60,570 bases of DNA, taken from positions 1-60,570 of the forward strand of contig NZ_LMLZ01000008.1 of assembly GCF_001422735.1 (NCBI RefSeq). The letters are read 5' to 3'. The notes below the pieces were generated by a model. It worked only from the letters and a program-made list of their open reading frames with translations, did not search any database and was not told where the DNA came from. A program made the position numbers and the translations under genes. This DNA comes from Acidovorax sp. Leaf78. GTDB taxonomy: Bacteria; Pseudomonadota; Gammaproteobacteria; Burkholderiales; Burkholderiaceae_C. Shown piece by piece: positions 16,343 through 24,400 of this stretch (position 1 is its first letter; each line of letters starts with the position of its first letter).

Positions 16343-17515
16343 TTACCGTTTTTCGGCGACAAACCCCAAAAGTTGCGCGACGAGGTGGTCCTGCGTCAGC
16401 AGCCGGGCACGGGCGGCCTGTATGCAGGCAGTCCATTCGGCGAGCGTTGCGGTGTCGGGCATGGCCAAGGGCGTGTCGTCGATGGCGTTCCACGCCGCGT
16501 GGAAGGCCCGCAGCGAAGCGGGTGCCTGCAGCCAGTCGAGAAACGCCTGCAGCTTGTCGTGGTGGGCGTTGTCGTCTTGTGGGTAGATGTGCCAGACCAG
16601 CGCCTGCCCGGCCCAGAGGGCCCGCACCAGCGAGTCCTCGCCGCGCACCAGGTTCAGGTCGCAGGCCCACAGCATGGCGTCAAAGGCAGGCTGCTGCCGG
16701 GCAGGCAGGTATGAAATTGATAGCTGGTCGCGCTTGTCAGGCAAGCGCTGGGGGCCATTTTGATCCTCAATGTCTGCCAGGGCCGCCTGCACGGCTGCCG
16801 CAGGGCGGCCCGGGGCTACCAGCAACTGCACGGGCTGGGTCTGGCTTTGCTGCAGCAGTTGCCGCAGCATTTCGGGCAGGGCCGGGGGCTCGTAACAGAA
16901 CAGCGAGATCCAGGTGGCGGTATCCACCCCGTCTGCAGAGGCAAGCCCTGGGGCGGCCGCGTGCGCCGCGCGCCAGGCCGTGCGGTCAAACGCATCGCGC
17001 CGGGCCATCAGGTCGTCTTCGCGCAGCAGGCCGCCCGTGGCAGGCGTGAAACCGGGGTAGAAGAACCAGCGGGTCCACCCTGACGCCGGGCCTGACATGA
17101 TCAGCGACGGCAGGCGGTGGTTGCGCTCCACATAGCCTTCGGCCGACAGGTACTCAAGGTTGATCCACACAGGTTTTTGGCCGCTACCGCTTGCTGAGAG
17201 CGCGCTGTAAGCTATGAATTCAGGAGCAATTTCGCACCCGAAGGCCTCCACCATCACATCCGGCGCACGATCGGTGGCTGCGGGCGGCGGGGCATGCCAG
17301 TCGCGCACCTCCACGCCGGGGCAGCCGCCGGGCGCCATCCACGCCAGGGCCGACGCATCGTCCACCCACAGGCGCACCTGCTGGCCGTGGGCTGCCAGTT
17401 GCGTGGCCAGGCGCCAGCACACGCCGATGTCGCCGAAGTTGTCGATGACGCGGCAAAACACGTCCCACTGCAGGGCGGGCTCGGCAGGCAAGGTGGGAGG
17501 TTGGGATGAGGTCAT
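16343..17515 (-). CDS. earP: EF-P arginine-32 rhamnosyltransferase EarP
   Basis: A 390-residue GT-B fold enzyme that transfers rhamnose from dTDP-L-rhamnose to R32 of EF-P. The N-terminal CRVIDNFGDIGVCWRLA contains the two aspartates (D25, D29) known to be needed in this family; VWINLEYLSAEGYVERNH and the donor-site GEDSLVRALWAGQALVWHIY are also typical. The neighbouring efp has the matching arginine. Oddity: two copies of a dispersed palindrome lie inside the reading frame, encoding about residues 97-113 (YSALSASGSGQKP) and 251-268 (DQNGPQRLPDKRDQLSIS), both without stops (see findings). Confidence 0.93.
   Translation of the reverse strand: MTSSQPPTLPAEPALQWDVFCRVIDNFGDIGVCWRLATQLAAHGQQVRLWVDDASALAWMAPGGCPGVEVRDWHAPPPAATDRAPDVMVEAFGCEIAPEFIAYSALSASGSGQKPVWINLEYLSAEGYVERNHRLPSLIMSGPASGWTRWFFYPGFTPATGGLLREDDLMARRDAFDRTAWRAAHAAAPGLASADGVDTATWISLFCYEPPALPEMLRQLLQQSQTQPVQLLVAPGRPAAAVQAALADIEDQNGPQRLPDKRDQLSISYLPARQQPAFDAMLWACDLNLVRGEDSLVRALWAGQALVWHIYPQDDNAHHDKLQAFLDWLQAPASLRAFHAAWNAIDDTPLAMPDTATLAEWTACIQAARARLLTQDHLVAQLLGFVAEKR
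16714..16760. repeat. Dispersed palindrome, copy B, inside earP
   Basis: Contains GATAGCTGGTCGCGCTTGTC and CAAGCGCTGGGGGCC. It is in the same orientation as copy A and differs from its core at only a few positions. It is translated as part of EarP. Confidence 0.7.
17174..17220. repeat. Dispersed palindrome, copy C, inside earP
   Basis: The opposite orientation to copies A and B: GGCCGCTACCGCTTGCTGAG followed by AGCGCGCTGTAAGCTATGAA. It is translated as part of EarP, without a stop in the earP frame. Confidence 0.65.
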
Positions 17516-17525
17516 CGGTGCCGCC

Positions 17526-18410
17526 TCATCCCGCGCGCAGGTGGTCCACCAGCAGCCGTGCCACGCTGGAGAGCGATTCTTCCGACCGCACGCACAGCAC
17601 CAGTTGACGGTGCGCCCAGGGCTCGTCCAGCGTCACGACGCGGATCGGCTGCGTGCCCTTGTACAGGGCGGCGCTGCCGCGCGGCATCACGCCCACGCCC
17701 AGGCCGGCGGCCACCATGAGGCACAGGGCGTCGTAGCTGGTGACCTGCATGCGCAGCCGCAGCGGCAGGCCGGCCTCGGACGCAGCCCGGGTCAGCTGGT
17801 TGTTGATGGCGCTGCCGGGGTGCGCGCCGACAAAGTCGTAGGGCAGGGCGTCGGCCAGGCGGGCACTCTTGCGGCGTGCCAGCGCATGGCCCGTGGGCAC
17901 CAGCAGCACCAGCTCATCGGTGCGGTAGGGTAGCTGCACCACCCGGTCGCCATACTGGCCCTGGTTCAGGATGCCCACGTCGGCCGCGTTCTCGGCCACC
18001 GACTGGGCTATCGACGTGCTGATCTGCTCCTGCAGCCGCACGTCCACCTGCGGGTGCAGCGCCATGAAGCTCTGCAACTGCGCAGGCAAGAACTGCGTGA
18101 TGGCCGAGATGTTGGCCACCACGCGCACATGGCCGCGCACGCCGGCGCCGTATTCGCGCATCTGGCTGGCGATGCCGTCCAGGTCGTTCAGCACGCCGCG
18201 CGCCAGGTTCAGCAGCGCGTAGGCGGCCGCGGTGGGCTCGGTGCCCTTGTTGCTGCGGGTGAACAGCTCCACGCCCAGCGTGCCCTCCAGGTCCGCCAGG
18301 CGCCGGCTCACGGCCGAGGCCGCTAGGTGCTCGCGCGCGGCAGCAGCAGCGATGGTGCTTTCTTCCATCACGGCAACGAAGAGGCGCAGGGAAACGGGGT
18401 CGAGCTTCAT
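17526..18410 (-). CDS. LysR-family transcriptional regulator
   Basis: A 294-residue LysR regulator. The N-terminal winged helix-turn-helix (about 1-65) includes LRLFVAVMEESTIAAAAARE and AASAVSRRLADLEGTLGVEL followed by FTRSNKG. The effector domain starts near residue 92 (HVRVVANISAITQFLPAQL). The start MKLDPVSLRLF is standard for the family. It is divergent from the CoA-transferase cassette with a 291-base spacer, so it very likely controls that cassette in response to a substrate or CoA intermediate. The earP gene follows on the same strand after 10 bases but is unrelated in function. Confidence 0.9.
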   Translation of the reverse strand: MKLDPVSLRLFVAVMEESTIAAAAAREHLAASAVSRRLADLEGTLGVELFTRSNKGTEPTAAAYALLNLARGVLNDLDGIASQMREYGAGVRGHVRVVANISAITQFLPAQLQSFMALHPQVDVRLQEQISTSIAQSVAENAADVGILNQGQYGDRVVQLPYRTDELVLLVPTGHALARRKSARLADALPYDFVGAHPGSAINNQLTRAASEAGLPLRLRMQVTSYDALCLMVAAGLGVGVMPRGSAALYKGTQPIRVVTLDEPWAHRQLVLCVRSEESLSSVARLLVDHLRAG

Positions 18411-18574
18411 GGCGGTGCGGGTGGGCGGGGGTGTCGATGGTAACGCTGGTGCTGCGCCACCATGCCGGTTTGCGATGGCAGCTTCGTGCATCAGCGTTTT
18501 GCAGACGGGCAGGCTGTGCGCATCATTCGCGCCAACATACAGAGAGCCACGCCCGGCGCTGGCCCATACACCCG

Positions 18575-18638
18575 CCGTTCGGACTGAGCTTGGCGAAGCC
18601 GTGCCCTGCACCACGCTTCGACAAGTTCAGCGTGAACG
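18575..18638. repeat. Dispersed CCGTTCGG..CTTCGAC palindrome, copy 1
   Basis: CCGTTCGGACTGAGCTTGGC ... CGCTTCGACAAGTTCAGCGT GAACG: two arms complementary around a short centre. A second copy is at 22054. It lies in the LysR/CoA-transferase spacer, 64 bases before the CoA-transferase ATG. Confidence 0.7.
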
Positions 18639-18701
18639 TTTGGGGGGTTTTTGGGGGGCTTGGCGCGTCGCGCCCCCACCTTTGAGGAGACACCTATTTC
18701 C

Positions 18702-19931
18702 ATGGATTCACCCTTTTCGTCGTCCGCCCTGCACGGCGTGCGCGTGATCGAGATGGGCCAGTTGATCGCCGGCCCTTTCTGCGGCAAGACGCTGGGCGAG
18801 TTCGGCGCCGAGATCATCAAGATCGAAGCCCCGGCCGACCCCGAGCGGCCCGGCGTGCCCGGCGGCGACCCGCTGCGCAACTGGCGCCTCATCAAGGAGG
18901 GTACGTCGGTGTGGTGGCAGGTGCAGTCGCGCAACAAGCGCTCGGTGGCGCTGGACCTGCGCCAGGCCGAGGGCCAGGATATCGCCCGCCGCCTGATCGC
19001 CGAGGCCGACGTGCTGATCGAGAACTTCCGCCCCGGCACGCTGGAGGGCTGGGGCATGTCGCCGGACGAGTTGCACGCGCTCAACCCGGGCCTCGTGATC
19101 CTGCGCATCTCGGGCTACGGCCAGACCGGCCCCTACCGCGACCTGCCGGGCTTCGGCGTGATCGGCGAGGCCATGGGCGGCCTGCGCCACCTGACGGCCG
19201 AGCCCGGCCGCGTGCCGGTGCGCGTGGGCGTGTCCATCGGCGACACGCTGGCCGCGCTGCACGGCGCCATCGGCGTGCTGACGGCGCTGTACCACCGCAA
19301 GGTCAACGGCGGACAGGGCCAGGTGATCGACGTGGCGCTGCACGAGGCCGTCTTCAACGTGATGGAAAGCCTGATCCCCGAGTACAGCGCGTTCGGCGCG
19401 GTGCGCGAGGCCGCGGGCAGCGCACTGCCGGGCATCGCGCCCAGCAACGCCTACCCCTGCACCGACGGCTGGGTGCTGGTGGCCGGCAATGGCGACAGCA
19501 TCTTCAAGCGGCTGATGGCGGCCATCGGCCGGCAGGACCTGGCCGACGCGCCCGATCTGGGCAGCAATACAGGCCGCGTGGCAAGGGTGGCAGAAATCGA
19601 CGCCGCCATCGGCAGCTGGACCGCCGCGCGCTCGGTGCAGCAGGTGATGGAGACGCTGGGCGGTGCCCGTGTGCCCGCGGGCAAGGTCTACACAGCCCGG
19701 GACATTGCCGAAGACCCGCACTACCAGGCCCGCGACATGCTGCTGACCCAGCAGACGCGCGACGGCTACAGCGTGCAGGTGCCGGGCATCGTGCCCAAGC
19801 TCTCGGGCACGCCGGGCAGCATCCGCAGCAGCGCGCCGCACCTGGGCGACGACACCGATGCGGTGCTGGCCGAGGCCGGTTTGACGGCAGAGCAGATCGG
19901 TCTGCTGCGCAGCAAGGGAGTGATCCAATGA
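18702..19931 (+). CDS. CaiB/BaiF (class III) CoA-transferase
   Basis: A 409-residue family III CoA-transferase that moves CoA from a donor acyl-CoA (often succinyl-CoA) to a carboxylic acid. Features: GVRVIEMGQLIAGPFCGKTL, GAEIIKIEAP, the catalytic Asp region in VALDLRQAEGQDIARRL, ADVLIENFRPGTLEGWG and PDELHALNPGLVILRISGYG. Start at MDSPFSSSAL behind GAGGAGA. The stop overlaps the next start (ATGA). Paired with an HMG-CoA-lyase-like enzyme, it probably activates a hydroxy-dicarboxylic acid for cleavage, as SUGCT does for 3-hydroxy-3-methylglutarate. The true substrate is unknown. Confidence 0.9.
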   Translation: MDSPFSSSALHGVRVIEMGQLIAGPFCGKTLGEFGAEIIKIEAPADPERPGVPGGDPLRNWRLIKEGTSVWWQVQSRNKRSVALDLRQAEGQDIARRLIAEADVLIENFRPGTLEGWGMSPDELHALNPGLVILRISGYGQTGPYRDLPGFGVIGEAMGGLRHLTAEPGRVPVRVGVSIGDTLAALHGAIGVLTALYHRKVNGGQGQVIDVALHEAVFNVMESLIPEYSAFGAVREAAGSALPGIAPSNAYPCTDGWVLVAGNGDSIFKRLMAAIGRQDLADAPDLGSNTGRVARVAEIDAAIGSWTAARSVQQVMETLGGARVPAGKVYTARDIAEDPHYQARDMLLTQQTRDGYSVQVPGIVPKLSGTPGSIRSSAPHLGDDTDAVLAEAGLTAEQIGLLRSKGVIQ

Positions 19932-20938
19932 CCACCACCACCCGTTCGACCGGCGCCAGCGTCTGGCAGGGCCATGGCCGCCGTATCCACATGCAGGAGG
20001 TCGGCACGCGCGACGGCCTGCAGATGGAGCAGGCCTTCGTGCCCACCGACGACAAGATCGCGCTCGTCAATGCGCTGTCGGCCACCGGGCTGGCCAAGAT
20101 CGAGGCCACCTCGTTCACGTCGCCCACCGCCATCCCCGCACTGCGCGATGCCGAAATCGTAATGCGCGAGATCGAGCGGCGCCCCGGCGTGGTGTACACC
20201 GCGCTGGTGCCCAACCTGCGCGGGGCCGAGCGCGCCATCGAGGCGCGCACGGACGAGCTGAACCTGGTGATGTCCGCGAGTGCCACGCACAACATCGCCA
20301 ACCTGCGCATGACGCAAGAACAATCGTTCGCTTCGCTGGCGCAGGTGGTGGCCGTGGCCCAGGCTGCGGGCGTGGCGGTCAACGTGTCGCTGTCCTGCGT
20401 GTTCGGCTGTCCCATGGAGGGCGACGTGCCCGAGGCTGCGGTGCTCGGCTGGGTGCAGCGGTTCGTGGACCTGGGTGTGGGCGGCATCACGCTGTGCGAC
20501 ACCACGGGCATGGCCTTTCCCACCCAGGTGGCGCAGATCACGGCGGCGGCGCGTGCGCGCTGGCCGGGCGTGGATTTCACACTGCACTTTCACAACACGC
20601 GCGGCATGGGGCTGGCCAATGTGCTGGCCGCCATCGATGCGGGCGCGGACCGGTTCGACGCATCGCTGGGCGGGCTGGGCGGCTGCCCCTATGCGCCGGG
20701 CGCCAGCGGCAATGTGTGCAGCGAAGAGATCGTGCATGCGCTCGGCCTCATGGGCTACGACACCGGCGTGGACCTGGCCGCGCTGGTGGCGGCGGCGGAA
20801 CGCCTGCCAGGGTTGATCGGGCACGACATCCCGAGCCAGATCGTCAAGGCCGGCCCCCGGCTGCACCTGCACCCGGTGCCTGCAGATTTCGCGGCCATCC
20901 GCGACCGCGCGCTGCAGCGCGAGCGTGGCAGAGCGTGA
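19928..20938 (+). CDS. Hydroxymethylglutaryl-CoA lyase family protein
   Basis: A 336-residue TIM-barrel lyase of the HMGL-like family. HMG-CoA lyase splits HMG-CoA to acetoacetate and acetyl-CoA. Motifs: MQEVGTRDGLQMEQAFVP (metal and substrate Asp/Arg), LHFHNTRGMGLANVLAA (metal-binding His), and the active-site loop SLGGLGGCPYAPGASGNV with its catalytic cysteine. Related members cleave citramalyl- or other branched hydroxyacyl-CoA, so the substrate is not fixed. The start overlaps the CoA-transferase stop as ATGA. Two Bug binding proteins follow. Confidence 0.9.
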   Translation: MTTTTRSTGASVWQGHGRRIHMQEVGTRDGLQMEQAFVPTDDKIALVNALSATGLAKIEATSFTSPTAIPALRDAEIVMREIERRPGVVYTALVPNLRGAERAIEARTDELNLVMSASATHNIANLRMTQEQSFASLAQVVAVAQAAGVAVNVSLSCVFGCPMEGDVPEAAVLGWVQRFVDLGVGGITLCDTTGMAFPTQVAQITAAARARWPGVDFTLHFHNTRGMGLANVLAAIDAGADRFDASLGGLGGCPYAPGASGNVCSEEIVHALGLMGYDTGVDLAALVAAAERLPGLIGHDIPSQIVKAGPRLHLHPVPADFAAIRDRALQRERGRA

Positions 20939-20991
20939 CCTGATTTGATCTGACCGCGGCAAAGACCACAACACAACGACAGGAGACAACC

Positions 20992-21993
20992 ATGCCCCAG
21001 ACCATCACCCTCCACCGCCGACACGCCGCCCTGCTGCTGGGCGCGCTCGTGGGCGCCATGGCGTGCGGCGCGCCGCTTGGCGCGCACGCACAAGACAAGT
21101 TCCCATCCAAACCCATCACCCTGGTCGTGCCCCAGGCCGCGGGCGGTGCCAACGACGCCATCGCCCGCGTGCTGGCCCAGCGCCTGTCCGAGCAGATGGG
21201 CCAGAGCGTGGTGGTGGACAACCGCCCCGGCGCAGGCGGCACGCTGGCCACCGCGGGCCTGGCGCGTGCCAAGCACGACGGCTACACGCTGCTGGTCACT
21301 GCCGACAGCGCCCACGTCATCGGCCCCGCGCTGTACAAGAACGCGGGCTTCGATGCGGTCAAGGACTTCGAGCCCGTGGCGCCCATCGCCACCGCCGGCT
21401 ACGTGCTGGTGGCACACCCATCCTTCCCGGCCAAGAACGTGGCCGAGCTGATCACGCTGGCCAAGGCCAGCCCCGGCAAGTATTCGATCGCGTCGGCGGG
21501 CAACGGCACGCTCAACCACCTGATCGGCGAGATGCTGCAAAAGGCCGCGGGCATCCAGCTGCAGCACATCCCCTACAAGGGCTCGGCCGCGGCAGCGACC
21601 GATGTGGTGGGCGGGCAGGTGCCGCTGTCGGTGCAAAGCCTGCCGTCGGCCATTGCGTTCATCAAGGCCGGCAAGCTCAAGGTGCTGGGCGTGGTCAATG
21701 AAAAGCGCGTGGCGGCTTTGCCCGACGCGCCCACCATCGGCGAGACCCTGAAGGGCTTCGGCCAGGCGCCCTGGTACGCGATGTTCGCCCCGGCCGGCAC
21801 ACCCGCGCCCGTGGTGGCGCAGTTGCAGGCCGAGGTGGCCAAGGCTCTGGATCACAAGGACGTGGTCGACAAGCTCGCCGCCGTGGGCTGCGAGCCCTTC
21901 AAGGGCACGCCGGCCCAGCTCGGCGCGCTGGTGCGCGACGATCTGGTCCGCTGGCAGCGCGTGGTGAAGGAGACCGGCGCCACGGTGGATTGA
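20992..21993 (+). CDS. Bug/TctC-family substrate-binding protein
   Basis: A 333-residue periplasmic binding protein with a Sec signal peptide (about 1-33, ending GAHAQ). Family motifs: LVVPQAAGGANDAIARVLAQ, VVDNRPGAGGTLATAG, and IPYKGSAAAATDVVGGQVPL. It lies 53 bases after the HMG-CoA lyase gene with an AGGAGAC ribosome site, so it is part of the same transcript. No TctA or TctB is nearby. It probably delivers the acid that the CoA-transferase activates; this is inference. Confidence 0.92.
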   Translation: MPQTITLHRRHAALLLGALVGAMACGAPLGAHAQDKFPSKPITLVVPQAAGGANDAIARVLAQRLSEQMGQSVVVDNRPGAGGTLATAGLARAKHDGYTLLVTADSAHVIGPALYKNAGFDAVKDFEPVAPIATAGYVLVAHPSFPAKNVAELITLAKASPGKYSIASAGNGTLNHLIGEMLQKAAGIQLQHIPYKGSAAAATDVVGGQVPLSVQSLPSAIAFIKAGKLKVLGVVNEKRVAALPDAPTIGETLKGFGQAPWYAMFAPAGTPAPVVAQLQAEVAKALDHKDVVDKLAAVGCEPFKGTPAQLGALVRDDLVRWQRVVKETGATVD

Positions 21994-22053
21994 AACCCCG
22001 CACGCCGGCCGGCACGCGCGCATGTTGCGTCGGCATCTTTGAACTCGAACCCA

Positions 22054-22113
22054 CCGTTCGGGTTGAACTGGTCGAAGCCCTGCGCGGCGCTTCGACAAGC
22101 CCGGCGTGAACGG
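22054..22113. repeat. Dispersed CCGTTCGG..CTTCGAC palindrome, copy 2
   Basis: CCGTTCGGGTTGAACTGGTC, GAAGC, then GGCGCTTCGACAAGCCCGGC GTGAACGG. It matches copy 1 in its core arms and lies between the two Bug genes. Confidence 0.7.
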
Positions 22114-22199
22114 TTGCAGTTGATAGGCGCCGACTCGATCGTGGGCCCCCGTCAGCGACACCATTTCTTGACAGTCACAACAACGGAGACAACACCTTT

Positions 22200-23201
22200 A
22201 TGACCACCTTCTCTCGCAGGCCTTTCACGGCACGGGCCGCCCTGGGCGCCACCACCCTGGCCATCTTGGCGCTCGGTGCATCCTCTTCTGCCTGGGCCCA
22301 GGGGGCCTACCCCAGCAAGCCCGTCAACATGGTCGTGCCCACCGCAGCCGGTGGCACCACCGACCTGTCGGCCCGCATGCTCGCCCAGGCGCTCACGCCG
22401 GTGCTGGGCCAGTCCGTGGTGGTGGACAACAAGGGCGGCGGCAACGGCAGCATTGCGGCGGCGGCCGTCAAGCGCGCCGAGGCCGATGGCTACACGCTGC
22501 TGATGCAGTACTCGGGCTACCACGTGATCTCGCCCCACCTGACCAAGCAAAAGCAGTGGGAGCAGGGCGACTTCCAGCCGGTGGCCAACGTGATCTCGGC
22601 CCCGCAGATCATCGTGGTGCGCAACGACCTGCCGGTGAAGACACTGGCCGAACTGGTGGCTTATGCCAAGGCCAACCCGGGCAAGCTCAACTACGCGTCG
22701 TCGGGCAATGGCTCGCTGCAGCACGTGACCGGTGCCATGCTGGAGCAGCAGGGCAGCATCAAGATGGTCCACGTGCCCTACAAGGGCACCGGCCCCGCGC
22801 TGCAGGACCTGCTGGGCGGCCAGGTGGACCTGACCTTCGGCACCGCGCCGCCCTTCATGCCCCACATCGCCAGCGGCAAGCTGCGGGTGCTGGCCGTCAC
22901 CGGCAAGGAGCGCCTGCCCAGCCTGCCCGATGTGCCCACCACCGCCGAAGCCGGTTACCCCAAGGTGGACGCGACCTCCTGGTTTGCGGTGTTCGTGCCT
23001 GCTGCCGTGCCCAAGCCCGTGGTCGACAAGCTCACCGCCGACATCCGCACCGTGGTGCAGAGCGCCGCGTTCAAGCAAAAGGCGCAGGAGCAGGGCGCCA
23101 CGGCGGACTACCAGAGCCCGCAGCAGCTGGGCGACAAGGTCAAGGCCGACCTGACGGGCTGGGCCAGCGTGGTCAAGACGTCGAAGATCGAGGCGGAGTA
23201 G
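22200..23201 (+). CDS. Bug/TctC-family substrate-binding protein
   Basis: A second 333-residue Bug protein, clearly diverged from the preceding one. The signal peptide is about 1-32 (TLAILALGASSSAWAQ). Motifs: MVVPTAAGGTTDLSARMLAQ, VVDNKGGGNGSIAAAAVKRA, VPYKGTGPALQDLLGGQVDL. It has its own 206-base upstream region containing a palindromic repeat, and an ACGGAGAC ribosome site. Two different Bug proteins beside one CoA-activation module suggest related but distinct ligands. Confidence 0.92.
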   Translation: MTTFSRRPFTARAALGATTLAILALGASSSAWAQGAYPSKPVNMVVPTAAGGTTDLSARMLAQALTPVLGQSVVVDNKGGGNGSIAAAAVKRAEADGYTLLMQYSGYHVISPHLTKQKQWEQGDFQPVANVISAPQIIVVRNDLPVKTLAELVAYAKANPGKLNYASSGNGSLQHVTGAMLEQQGSIKMVHVPYKGTGPALQDLLGGQVDLTFGTAPPFMPHIASGKLRVLAVTGKERLPSLPDVPTTAEAGYPKVDATSWFAVFVPAAVPKPVVDKLTADIRTVVQSAAFKQKAQEQGATADYQSPQQLGDKVKADLTGWASVVKTSKIEAE

Positions 23202-23269
23202 CAGGATGGTTGCAGTGCTGGAACAGCTGAATAGCCATAACAGTTAGAATCATTGCAGTCCATTGAAGT

Positions 23270-23316
23270 AAAAACAGGCTCTACCGCTTGCTGGATAAGC
23301 GCTAGCAGCTATATTT
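23270..23316. repeat. Dispersed palindrome, copy D
   Basis: AAAACAGGCTCTACCGCTTG, CTGG, then ATAAGCGCTAGCAGCTATAT. It is the inverse of copy A. It lies between the second Bug gene and the nitroreductase gene, which converge here. Confidence 0.7.
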
Positions 23317-23353
23317 AGTATAGCAATCGGTCATCGGCAGCCGCTGCGGGGGC

Positions 23354-24175
23354 TCAGCGCAGCGGAAACCCCGCCCCGTGCAGCGCCTCGACCAGCCGGT
23401 GGCGGCCCTTGAGCGCCTGGGCGTCGCGCAGGCGCTCCAGCACCACGTCGCTCCAGTCCGCCGGCGGCAGGCCTTCGCGGGTTTGGAAGCTGCGCAGTTG
23501 CGCGTCGTAGTCGCCGATCTCTTCAATCAGATTGCCGGGTGCGGTGTAGCGCTCGCGGTGCAGCACGGCGGCCTGCGGCAGGCGGGGCTTGATCGCGGCG
23601 GGCCGGGCAGGGTCCGGGTGGCCCACCACCAGGCCGAACACCGGGAACACGCCTTCGGGCGTGCCCACCACCTCGGCCACTGCCTCGGGCTGGTTGCGCA
23701 GCGCGCCGATGTACACGGTGCCCAGGCCCAGCGCTTCGGCGGCCACCACGGCGTTCTGCGCAGCCAGGGCGGCGTCGATCACGGCCATGAGGTAGGTGTC
23801 CAGGTACGGCAGGCCGTCGGCCTGGGCGCCCTTGTACTGCGCGATGCGGGCAATGCGCGACAGGTCGGCCAGCCACACCAATAGCAGCGGCGCCGTGCGG
23901 ATGTGCGCCTGGTGGCCTGCGAGGTCGGCCAGCCTGTCGCGGCTGGCTTGGGATTGCACCGCCACCACGCTCCAGGTCTGCAGGTTGGATGAACTGGCGG
24001 CCGACTGCGCTGCGGCCACCAGCGTGGTGATGGTGTGTTCGGGCAACGCGTCGGGCAGGAAGTGGCGCACCGACCGGTGCGACAGCAGGTGCTCCAGCAC
24101 GGGGCTGTCGGGCACGTTTAGGGCGTTGGCGTGGGCGCCGTAGCGGGCCTGCAGGAGTGGGGCGGCAAGGGACAT
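23354..24175 (-). CDS. NADPH-dependent nitroreductase-family flavoprotein
   Basis: A 273-residue FMN-dependent nitroreductase of the NfsA/FRP type. Features: LLSHRSVRHFLPDALPE near residue 30 (FMN phosphate contact), AAQSAASSSNLQTWSVVAV, and GLGTVYIGALRNQPEAVAEV. The family reduces nitroaromatics, quinones or flavins with NADPH. Start at MSLAAPLLQARYGAHANAL; a longer upstream reading adds low-complexity residues and is rejected. It stands alone between convergent and divergent neighbours. Confidence 0.85.
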   Translation of the reverse strand: MSLAAPLLQARYGAHANALNVPDSPVLEHLLSHRSVRHFLPDALPEHTITTLVAAAQSAASSSNLQTWSVVAVQSQASRDRLADLAGHQAHIRTAPLLLVWLADLSRIARIAQYKGAQADGLPYLDTYLMAVIDAALAAQNAVVAAEALGLGTVYIGALRNQPEAVAEVVGTPEGVFPVFGLVVGHPDPARPAAIKPRLPQAAVLHRERYTAPGNLIEEIGDYDAQLRSFQTREGLPPADWSDVVLERLRDAQALKGRHRLVEALHGAGFPLR

Positions 24176-24400
24176 GGGCGTTTTCGGATGTGGGGTGGGG
24201 CGGGTGGTCGTACGGGGGAGGTACGGCCCTGGCCCACTGTAGCCAGCGTGACTGCGTTCGTTTGCGCGCTTACCGCATATCGGCATGCCCTGGCCTCATA
24301 TGCTGCGCCCATTGCACGGGCATGCATCGACCGGATCAAGTCGGGAGCGGGTGGACCGGGGTAGTGCAAGGGCCGCCGCAGAGCCGCCACAATACGGCCC

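Noticed and set aside
18911..19927. Long upstream extension of the HMG-CoA lyase frame through the CoA-transferase
   Set aside because: The extension is an out-of-frame reading of the CoA-transferase with no domain sense. The ATG at 19928 in ATGA overlap is the natural start.
15479..23316. Copies A-D considered as a CRISPR array
   Set aside because: The four copies are kilobases apart, in both orientations, without regular spacing or nearby cas genes.
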